From Ottelia alismoides (Eukaryota > Streptophyta > Magnoliopsida > Alismatales > Hydrocharitaceae): a DNA stretch of 64,000 bases. Of the stretch, positions 49,509 to 58,038 are shown piece by piece; the first letter of the stretch is position 1; the number at the start of each line of letters is the position of its first letter. The notes under the pieces are model-generated. The model was not told the origin of the DNA and did not search any database. It saw only the letters and a list, made by a program, of their open reading frames with translations. The DNA is taken from NCBI GenBank assembly GCA_037367405.1, contig JAZKJV010001876.1, positions 1,178,001 through 1,242,000 on the forward strand. The letters run 5' to 3'. Both the position numbers and the translations under genes were made by a program.

Positions 49509-49516
49509 TGAGCAGC

Positions 49517-49521
49517 GCGAT
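49517..49521. other. N1 left target-site duplication
   Basis: GCGAT precedes the left end of N1 and TCGAT follows its right end (60986-60990), so four of five bases match. Confidence 0.6.
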
Positions 49522-52098
49522 TGACCGAAAATGCGCATGTTAAAGATGTGGATTTATGTTCATACATAAAAATAATGTTGTCTCGTTGTAGGCGGCAATC
49601 GGAATCAGTCAAGAAAATAACCACGAAAATTTAATCAATTTCCAATCAAGTGGTTTTATGTTTATTTTACTTGGGCAAGTCCCAAGGTCGAACACGAGGA
49701 GGCAAAGGAACAACCTAGAATTATGTCTATCAAAGTTCGTGCGTGATTTTCAAGGCGTTTTTATTTGGAATTTTTAATGCAACAAAGGATGCAAATGTAA
49801 TTTTGGCCTATTTTAAGGACTAAAATGTAAATTATGTTCAAACGATGTCCGAAAAATATGAAATTTGGCCACAATGCAAAATATGATGAAATGAATGCAC
49901 TATAATGTTTTTGGAAATTTTGGATGCAATATGATTTTTTATGAATTTTTAAATGCAAACAGAATAAATTTAAATATTTAATTATAATAAATATTAAACC
50001 TAATTATTTTCAAGGAATAAAATTATCTAAGATCTATCACTAGGTGATTGATCTTAAAAAAATCCTAAACCTCGAAAATGTGAGATCTAATACATATTAA
50101 AAATTAAACACTGAAATATGAAAAATGATTTTTACATGGCAAACTATGCATGCAAATGCAAATCTTTTTGTGCAAAATGTCAAACATAATTAACTCTACA
50201 ATATGTGATTTTTTCGGAAATTTTTAGAGAACAGTTAATCAAATATAAATTTAAGAGCACAAACTGGGCAAAATATACAATTTTCCATAAAATAGTTAAT
50301 TATTAATTAACCATTAATCACAAAAATGTCCATAATATGTCAAAATGTAGAGAATTAAATGACAAACATAATGCTATTTTTGTATTAATAAAATAATGTA
50401 AAGAAGAGGTTCAAAACAGAGTGGGAAGACATAGGTATAAATGCAATAAAATAAATAAAATAAGCAAGGGGGACCTACTTGCAATTACCAACAAATGGGG
50501 GAGCTTTCTGCAAATTTTCTAAGGGGTCACGTGCTAGGCATGTGACCCTTGGACTGGTGCGTGAAAAGGTGGAACTTTGAGGGCCTTAATGTAAATGACC
50601 CAGGCGAGTCACGTGCGCGTCTGATGACGTACTCCCCTGACGCACGTGCCTCGCACGTGCGTGGGGAGCCTCGGGCTCCATGCCCGGCCGATGAAGGCAA
50701 GGCGAGGAGGTGGGCCGACGGGGAGTTGAGAGTTCGTCGGTGGCTTCGTTGATGAAGAGGCGGAGCAGCTTTGTCAACAGGGCACGGCCCAAGAACTTGG
50801 TCTAGCGTTGGGTATTAGCAATGACGTCGGCCATGAAGCTGGGAGAAGAAAACGAGGACGGTGGCGCTGATGAACAACGGTGGTCGGATCCGCAAGGTTG
50901 AAGAAGTCAATGTCGAACGTCGTAGAGTGTAACGTTGTCGGTGGAGAAGTCGTGGATGGAGTCGTGGACGTAGGCTCGATGGAGGTGGACACCGGAGCTA
51001 AGCAGCAGGCACGAGGGTAGCGCTGCGACAAGCGGGATAAGCTCGAATCTCGCCGGAGAAGGACGCTTCATGGCGCTGCCACCGCCGCAAGGTCTTCCGA
51101 AGTGCAATTGGCGAATAAGGGTTTTAGTAGGGGAGGCGGTGGTTTTATAAGGGTGTCGAGCATGGCCGGAGAAAGGTCATGATTTGGAATCGGAGACGAG
51201 ATCTCATGATCGGGGAGATTCGATAGGATTTGGCTATGGGAAACGAAAGGGGAAGGCGGCACGAGAGATGTGCGGTGATATCGCCAGGATTCGAAGGCGG
51301 CGGCGATGGCAGAAAAAGAAGGGAGGAGTTGATGGGGAAGAAGAGCAGTTGCCGTCCGATCGGCCGAGATCGGACGGCCACGATGTTGACATGTGGCGGT
51401 TGGGGGAGAGAAAGGGGGCATGTGCGGAGCACGTGCTTAGGAGGCACATGCGACGCACGTGCGTCGTATTTAATTTATTTAATTTTTTTATAAAATGAAT
51501 ATATAAATAAGACAAAATTGGCTGACACGTGGCGGTACTAGGTGCTGCCACGAGTCAGCACTAGAAAATTCGAGAAATAAATACCTTATAAAATCCAAAA
51601 TAAATATCAAATGGCCTCCAATCATAAAATTTTTTCACAAAAATTGCTCGTCTTGATGAGATCTACAACTTTCATGAAGACATCAAAACCAGAATCGATT
51701 AATTGCAAAAATGATATTTTGTGGTATCCCATGTACATAGAATACCTTGATTTTTGTGTTTTATAATTTTTATGTCATTTTTAAACTAGATAAAATCCAA
51801 AAAAAATATGGTAAAATCAAAGATAAATAATTACACATTAATCTATTTTTTTTGGATTTTTATTAATTAATAAAATATGTACATAAAATATCAGGTCAAA
51901 AACTGCTAACTTACAACATGTACAAAAGAGGCCCAAAACCTAACTTTCACATACGAGCTCTGATTCACTTGAACTTGGTATTGTTTTGAAGGTAATTGAA
52001 TGTACATTAGTTCAAAAGTGAGTAGGATTAATGCTGTTGATTTTGAGGTATTTGAGCTTAATAAATGAGATTTAGAGTGATGAATCCGAGATTCATCA
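49522..52098 (-). mobile_element. N1 3' LTR
   Basis: The start palindrome lies at 52098-52078 (TGATGAATC-TCG-GATTCATCA) and the end at 49522. Compared with the 5' LTR it lacks a segment (GTGAGTAGGATTAA runs straight into TGCTGTTGATTTTGAGG near 52030). A TATA-like TATAAAA lies on the minus strand at 51149-51143. The G-box cluster near 51430-51461 is partly decayed to CACATG. Confidence 0.88.
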
Positions 52099-52140
52099 TC
52101 CCCCTATACTTAAACCATGCTCGTCCCTGAGCATCAAAAA
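52099..52140 (-). promoter_or_regulatory. N1 terminal hairpin and polypurine-like tract
   Basis: On the minus strand TGCTC-AGGGAC-GAGCA forms a small stem, followed by TGGTTTAAGTATAGGGGGA directly before the LTR. Confidence 0.82.
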
Positions 52141-53419
52141 GAAATGCCATGAGGTGAAATGAGATTGGGTTCCATACCAAGACCATGAGCTGAAGGTGAA
52201 AATGAATCTAGACTCGCCCTTTGGATTATTAGTTTGGCAGAACTTCTGTGATACTTAGAATTTTAAAATCAACAGCCTTCAAGTTCTACACATCATTGCT
52301 ACAGTTTCGGCTCAGAAGTCATCTTAGATCAATCCTCTTCCCAAAGCATACCCTATGAACATTGAACAATCGACTCATGTGTGTCAAAGGTTTTAGCTCT
52401 TCCCACCAAGAATGTCTGACTACCGCACAAACCTCCTCTACAATAACTCGTCCTCAGGGAGTCAGGTATTTCCTTCTAAGGTCTGTCGCGTTGTGTTCAC
52501 AATCGAATTGGGGGAGAAGTTAGAAGAAGGAGAAAAGAACTGGAGGGTGGCCAGTATAGTCACCTCTCCTTTTGAAGCTGGCCAGTGTAGCCAAGTCTCC
52601 ACCAAGATCTGCAGGTTTCTTGAAGCTTGGACCTTTTTGGTCAGATGTTTATTTGGTAGAATGCTTCTTTGTATTTGGAATTTTTGGTGGTTCTGCTTGG
52701 ATCTTGTTGTGCCCCTACAGATATAGAATCTTTTTATTTCCGTACATTTTTAGGGGTCTTAGAAAAATTGTGCCTAGCCATCCATCCCTTTTCCGAAGCT
52801 TTATTTCAACCCTTACTCCGATCTTTAGATTTCCATGCTACCAGAAAAGAAACTCACACAGTCTTCCAACATCCCGTCTGAGTTGAGCTAAGTGCATAGT
52901 ACGAGAGTACAAATTAAATCCTTATTCCAAAGTTGTACCCAGAATAAAGAGACCAGGTTAGACACTAAGAGTTAAACTCTACACATTGTCATCTGGAACT
53001 CAAAGAATTAAGTTAAAGACCTGAAGCTTCTAAAATCCTATCTCTCGGTGAAGTTCCTCTGAAAATTAAGTGGATTAAGGTGAAGTCCAGATCACTCTCG
53101 GTTTCGGCTCATAACTCGGTTCAGAACCCAAGTACTTTTCACAAATGCAAATGGATGAAATGCTGGATGAAGTGCAGGTGTGTGAAATGCAGACACGTAC
53201 TTTTTTTATGCAGGGTTTCTTTGTGTTTTTTATGCAAAAATGAATAATAAGCCATTTTTTTCAAAAATTTTGGGCATAGTCAGTGTTAGTCGCAAAGCTC
53301 TTTTTTTCTTTTATTGTTTGTTTTTTTTGAATTAGTTACCCACCCCGTAAATACATATAGACTTACGCGCAAGTAATACGTATGGATAAAATATATACAC
53401 AGTATATATACAGATCCCC
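52141..53419 (-). other. N1 3' untranslated region
   Basis: Non-coding. It contains a block near 52550-52660 with TGGCCAGTGTAGCCAAG and GCTTGGACC, related to the ACTACACTGGTCA block of the A2/A4 tails and to A3 at about 26220-26310. ORFs on the + strand (52412-52886) run against the element and lack recognisable motifs. Confidence 0.55.
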
Positions 53420-53760
53420 TTATACTTAGCAAGTGTTGTATCCTCAGAGCACAAAAAGCGTAAAGAAGACATAGCTCGGGCTAAGCGTAAGAGAGTAAGA
53501 AAATTGATATACAATGGTCCGCCCCTCTATACTTAAACTGTGAACAGTCTAAGTATAGAATAAGAGTGCAAAAAGAGGCGGTCAGGATATGTAAATGAGG
53601 AGAGTATATACAGGTGGGTGTCGGTTCCCCCTATGCTTAGGCTATGGTCAACCTGAGTATAGAAGAAGAAGCGATCGGGAAATAAGAGTGTGATGAGGGA
53701 AATGGTATATACAAATGGCATTGGTCCCTCCCTATACTTAGGCCTTGGCCTAAGTAGAGG
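53420..53760 (-). repeat. N1 hairpin array (four stem-loops)
   Basis: 53731-53744/53747-53760 (CCTATACTTAGGCC / GGCCTAAGTAGAGG, 2-base loop); 53631-53643/53650-53662; 53527-53541/53544-53558 (CTATACTTAAACTGT / ACAGTCTAAGTATAG); and the long type at 53420-53440/53468-53491. Read on the minus strand the long hairpin comes last, as in every other copy. Confidence 0.9.
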
Positions 53761-54005
53761 AAGAAGTTGTACAAGGAGACCGATGTGATTGGGAGGGAGG
53801 GTGGTTAGCCGATGATTAAGGCGGTTGTCGGTTGATCTTCTTGTGAGCCTGTGATGGGGGATCGTAATGATGAGATGGAGATGAAGCATATTATTCCCCA
53901 CTATTATCAGTGTATTCCTCAAAAAAATCATGATGGATAGTAGACGAAACATTTGAGTCAGATGAAGAAACATTAGAGTCGGAGTTATCCTCAGAGGAAT
54001 AGTAT

Positions 54006-55106
54006 TTAAAAGTGGACACACTCTAGATATTCATGTCTTTTTTTCTTCAATTGTTTCCTCAAAATTCGTTCCTTTTTAAGATCAATCGGTTTGTCCTCAG
54101 ATGAATACTCAGAAGCACCGGTCTCAGTCAGCTCATAAGAAATAATTCCAGTGTACATGTAGAAGGCAGGAGTATCAGCTTTGGACGAGTAATAATTAGG
54201 AACGGGAGTTGTCCAACGAGAATCAAATTTTGGATCCTTGCGAAGATATGGCTTTAAAGCTGTCGAACAGACTTCACTCATGTAGACGACCTTTTCCGGA
54301 CCTGATGAGGGATCATCAGCAGATTCCTCTTCTGAAAGGTCAAAGGTGACTTTCTTTTTCTTGTTACATGAAGATGTCAGTTCACTTGAGTACCCAGATG
54401 AATAGCCATTGGAATTATTCTCCTTGGTCGGTGTGTGGCCTGCTTGTTTGTTCTTAGTCTCCTGAATGTTGGTGCACTCTCGATTTGGGATAATTTGGTC
54501 AAGATAATCAAAGTAGGTTTCCCCTGGGTGCGACCATGCATATATCGCAGGATCGTAGTAGAAGGATTTGTCTATTTTGAGATCTGTGGGAATTGAAATA
54601 CTGGGGAGAGTTTCTGCATGTTCGTTCTTAATTGATTCGATGTTGGAGCATTCATGTGTCGAGATGATGTAATCCATGTAGTCAGAATAGGTTGACCTAG
54701 GGTGTGCCCATGCATAAGTCTCCGGATCATATGATTCATATGCTCGTTTTATCATGGTGAGAGCAGCTGGGAATGGAGCAGGGAGGAGATTCTTTAAACC
54801 AATAGTCTTATCAACAACCGCTATCTCATGTGTCGTAGCAGGGCAGGGCTCTTCTACCTCTTCATGGTTGCGGCTGTCGGGGACTTCGTGGGTTTCCTCA
54901 AAAGATCGTGGTTCCTCAAAGATAGGGTCAGATCTAAGTGATTCCAATGCTTTAAAAATGATTTCTCGGGTCTCACAATCGATAATTGCCTTAGACAATG
55001 CTAAGAATTGCTTTCCAAGAATAATTGGAGACTGGGTGAATTCTCCTTGATGCTCAATATCAATAATCGTGAATTCTACTTTGAGTGGAGCACCTAGGAA
55101 TTTCAT
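54006..55106 (-). CDS. N1 366-codon ORF: C-terminal retropepsin half plus unrecognised domain
   Basis: Residues 1-50 contain EFTIIDIEHQGEF and SPIILGKQFLALSKAIIDC, the second half of a retropepsin-like fold (compare IILGRPFLRTA in A1). The other 300 residues match nothing I recognise, and they occupy the place where RT would start. They hold a duplicated unit of about 36 residues at 126-161 and 184-219 (YDPxxYAWxHP, TYxDYxD, II, ECxNI, KN), a Ser/Tyr-rich stretch (233-246), KKKK at 249-252, acidic patches, and a very basic C-terminus (344-358). The frame is open without a stop, and is joined upstream to the protease N-half across one in-frame TAG. The Met start at 55106 is therefore not necessarily the real one. 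Confidence 0.72.
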   Translation of the reverse strand: MKFLGAPLKVEFTIIDIEHQGEFTQSPIILGKQFLALSKAIIDCETREIIFKALESLRSDPIFEEPRSFEETHEVPDSRNHEEVEEPCPATTHEIAVVDKTIGLKNLLPAPFPAALTMIKRAYESYDPETYAWAHPRSTYSDYMDYIISTHECSNIESIKNEHAETLPSISIPTDLKIDKSFYYDPAIYAWSHPGETYFDYLDQIIPNRECTNIQETKNKQAGHTPTKENNSNGYSSGYSSELTSSCNKKKKVTFDLSEEESADDPSSGPEKVVYMSEVCSTALKPYLRKDPKFDSRWTTPVPNYYSSKADTPAFYMYTGIISYELTETGASEYSSEDKPIDLKKERILRKQLKKKRHEYLECVHF

Positions 55107-55127
55107 GATGACAGAAATGATTCCTCT

Positions 55128-55577
55128 CTACCGCTTTATTGATCGGTCCGTCAATTGAACAATCTCTCGTATTTTCCTGATCGGTCCGAGTTTAAGTTCG
55201 TGAAACAAAGAGGTTGGGAGGGTATTTATCGGTGAATCGTCATCAATCCAAGCATGGGTGAAAATTGTGTCTTTGATTTCACTATCAAATCTAGGCAACC
55301 GCTTCACTATGCGGCTCTTGGTTTTTCTCCTCAACACCAAGGAGGAGGCCATTGACAAGATATGTCTTTCAGTCTTTGTTCTAATCCTTCCCGACTTTTT
55401 GATCATTAATTTGTCCATTATAAATCTTTTAAGGTCGGGGAAGTGTTCAATGGCCTTTATAAAGGGAAGTTCAAACATCAATCTTTTTTCCATTGCTTCC
55501 CGTATAGTCAGATCCAAATTCCTCAGATCGTCTTCAGTCTCAATTTTTATGAAATTTTGTGGATTTTCGATTTTTTT
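55128..55577 (-). CDS. N1 retropepsin-like N-terminal half
   Basis: The frame is open from about 55586 and reads ENPQNFIKIETEDDLRNLD, then FPDLKRFIMDKLMIKK and HILSMASSLVLRRK, equivalent to the pre-protease block of A1 (AFQKYLKV..., HVLSVATTYCL). The active-site region reads AWIDDDSPINTLPTSLF where A4 has LLDSGSSINIMPSSL. The aspartate can be aligned, but D-D-S replaces D-S-G, so catalysis is doubtful. It ends DRSIKR-TAG (55130-55128), and the next codons continue the same domain. Confidence 0.7.
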   Translation of the reverse strand, partial: KKIENPQNFIKIETEDDLRNLDLTIREAMEKRLMFELPFIKAIEHFPDLKRFIMDKLMIKKSGRIRTKTERHILSMASSLVLRRKTKSRIVKRLPRFDSEIKDTIFTHAWIDDDSPINTLPTSLFHELKLGPIRKIREIVQLTDRSIKR

Positions 55578-55866
55578 GTGGTTTTCAAATATTCTGGTTT
55601 TTTGGTATTTTCTGTGTGGTGTGGAGGTGTGGTGTCTTCCATAGATGAGAAGGGGCCTTGATATTCAGAATAAGGGTTAGAGGCATAATCATTTCTAGGG
55701 GAATAATATATAGAAATGTTGATGTTAGAACCATCCCTAGATCTTTGAATATCCTCAAAATTTTTGACTCTTAGATTCAATCATTTCCTTATTCATTTTA
55801 ATATCTGAGTCACCAAAGAATGATATTACTCGGTCGGTAAATTTTTGAAATCTATCCTCCATCAAT
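55547..55866 (-). pseudogene. N1 coiled-coil-like and linker segment, frameshifted
   Basis: An ATG near 55862 opens MEDRFQKFTDRVISFFGD and KMNKEMIESKSQKF, a short charged helix-like stretch ending in TGA. A one-base shift at a T-run leads into the frame 55780-55547 (NFEDIQRSRDGSNINISIYY, then HHTENTKKPEYLKTTKK). That frame overlaps the protease frame by about 30 bases across a run of seven A (55577-55571 on the minus strand). The function is unknown. Its position corresponds to the gag C-terminal linker of A1. Confidence 0.5.
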
Positions 55867-56535
55867 TCAAATCTTTTTTATCCTCGAAATATTATCCTCA
55901 AAATTATGTTCATGATCAATTGTGGGAGCAGTCGGTGTGTGTTCAATAATTTCATCTTCCATTTTCCTGTATGTGGTAGGAGGAAAGTTTGTTGGAATAT
56001 CAATTATATGATCATTATTTTCTGAAGATTTCTCCTCAAAAATTATGGAAGGAGGCTGCTCATATGATCCAGGCATGTGTAGTTGGTTTGAGTAGAGTTT
56101 AATCCTTTGATCATGATTCGTCAGATCTTGATATTGTGGAGTCAACATACAGGGTTTATGTGTTTCTATGTGGTCAGTCCAATCCTCTGTATGAGTATCA
56201 TGTCTGATGAGGGGTTTGTCATGGTTAATCCAATACTGATGATTATTAAGTGCAGGTCTTTCCATATAGGTTTGGTTTCTCGACCAGTCATGAGACTCAA
56301 ATGTATTTTGATCTTGAAATGTTTCATTAGAGAGAAACTGAGAATAAGCCGGTTTAGTCCAAGATGGTAGGTGGTCATGTGCAGCCAGATGATTCAAGTA
56401 GGAATTCAATGAGGGAGCCGAATTCATCCGCAGTTGAATGTCTCCCGCAAATGTTGGAGAATTATTGAAAGAAGGGGATGTAGTTGATTTGGGCCTAACC
56501 GAGACAAATTCATTTTCATAGTAATATTTGGTCAT
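55867..56535 (-). CDS. N1 222-codon H/N/S/T-rich ORF
   Basis: The ATG at 56535 (MTKYYYENEFVSVRPKSTTS) opens an uninterrupted frame to 55867. Composition is strongly biased to His, Asn, Ser, Thr, Tyr and Pro, with no hydrophobic core, no capsid motif (no EEPYxxLxxFE, no AWERF) and no zinc knuckle. It is therefore probably disordered and may correspond to the linker that follows capsid in the autonomous gag. It has remained open while the surrounding copies are full of stops. The nearest upstream sequence is the leader; there is no other ORF before it in N1. Confidence 0.65.
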   Translation of the reverse strand: MTKYYYENEFVSVRPKSTTSPSFNNSPTFAGDIQLRMNSAPSLNSYLNHLAAHDHLPSWTKPAYSQFLSNETFQDQNTFESHDWSRNQTYMERPALNNHQYWINHDKPLIRHDTHTEDWTDHIETHKPCMLTPQYQDLTNHDQRIKLYSNQLHMPGSYEQPPSIIFEEKSSENNDHIIDIPTNFPPTTYRKMEDEIIEHTPTAPTIDHEHNFEDNISRIKKI

Positions 56536-58020
56536 TTTTTAAAGAAATGATGGGTTGGATCTGCAAGAGATTTTGGTCAAAAGTTCCATGATGAGATTTA
56601 AATCAAGAGATGAGAGAGATGATTGCACGGGATAGTCAAAAGTAATTTTATCAAATGTGTGGCTTTTGAAATTTGAAATCGGTTCACGCACACTAATGCA
56701 ACACAAGTCAAACCCCAGGTTCACCAACTCACATGATGAAGCCGTAAGAGTTCAGCTATTATCTTTTTGATTTTGAATTGGTGATAAAACAATCTTGGAA
56801 AGAATTTAGCGAGTTGTTAGGTGTTGAACTTTCTTAAAGAATGTCCCGAGTTTGTACGACTAGTTGCATCCACTTTCAGCCAGGTTAGGTGACGGAGCCT
56901 TACGCAGTGTCCTTTAAACCACCCACTATGTTAAGGAAGTCCGGACCGATTACCAGCTACCCGTATTCCTCACTAAGAAGTAGCTAATCGTTTTTAAAAT
57001 CAATAGTCTGAGTGAAAATATCGGAGCTTGGTTCTAACCTTAAGTGTTGTCTCTCGCTCACTCAGAAAAATAAAAAACATCCAAGGTCAGGTTACTCTCC
57101 CGCAAAAATTCTTGATTTTATGGGTTATTTTAAAATCGGCTATATTTAGCAGTCCCAATTTTAATGAGGTGATCACTGAAAATTATATGAGCACAAATAT
57201 ACGTCTACCGTCCACTCCCAATTTCCTTTAGAGTTATGTGACAAAACAAGAGGGAGGAGTTCGGGAAAAGCCGATGCACGTGAAAACAACGATGTATGCT
57301 CAGTTAGAAGACTTACAGTGCTTCCTCGCAATCTCCATGTGAGATGCAATACAGAATTGAAAAGTTATCCTAAATGAATGCAGGCCGATGAAAAACTGCA
57401 CCTAAGCAGAAAGTTCTATTAGTGGGAAAGAATTGAGTTAAATTTTGGCTAAATTGAACTATCTATGTACGTCTCAGTTAATGTGAAGTGTGGCTTAAGT
57501 CCTATGAGCACAATCAAGAAATTAAAATGCTTTGAGAGCCGTATGTGCAGGTCTATCCTAATCGCCACTCAAGTCGGGCCCCACCCTCACCGGAGAGTGA
57601 AACAGGACACTACACACCACAGAAAAGTTCAAGGTCTTTTTACATGCGTGAGAGTCCGTACGGACACCGCTGTAAATGAGCAATTAATAAAATTGCAGAA
57701 ATTAAAAACCTAGACTCTATGCTCTATTACGACTCAACTCGATCTTAAATTAATTGCGGCTTTTTCGGATGCTGGTGAAGATGCTTCGGTTTCTTGAAAA
57801 ACCGCTCCACGTACGTCGGGTACCTCGCAAGAAAAAATAAGAGAGAGGATGTAAGAGAGTGATTTAAAAAAATATCAAAAATAAATTAAGTGAAATAAAT
57901 GCTGAAAAATAAATGCAGGAAATAAAATGGAATTTACAATGAAAAATTCGGGGGTCAGACTACCCGAATACGGAAAACCGAACGAAAATTTTCAAAACAC
58001 AAAACTAAGCCGTTTGCCTC
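56536..58020 (-). other. N1 leader
   Basis: This is 1.5 kb of non-coding DNA between primer site and first ORF. On the minus strand the part at 57005-56815 (TTAGTGAGGAATACGGG, GTAGCTGG, CTGGCTGAAAG) resembles the A4 leader at 33785-33965. The + strand ORFs 57028-57231 and 57465-57713 are antisense to the element and have no family features. Confidence 0.6.
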
Positions 58021-58037
58021 CCCGGCAATGGTGCCAT
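58020..58037 (-). promoter_or_regulatory. N1 primer binding site
   Basis: On the minus strand the LTR ends ...GGATTCGTCA and is followed after two bases by TGGCACCATTGCCGGGGA. This matches the tRNA-Asp-type site TGGCGCCGTTGCCGGGGA with two changes. Confidence 0.86.
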
Positions 58038-58038
58038 C

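Noticed and set aside
52412..52886. Plus-strand ORFs of about 104 codons
   Set aside because: They are antisense to N1 in its 3' UTR and correspond to a conserved non-coding block, so they are not supported as genes.
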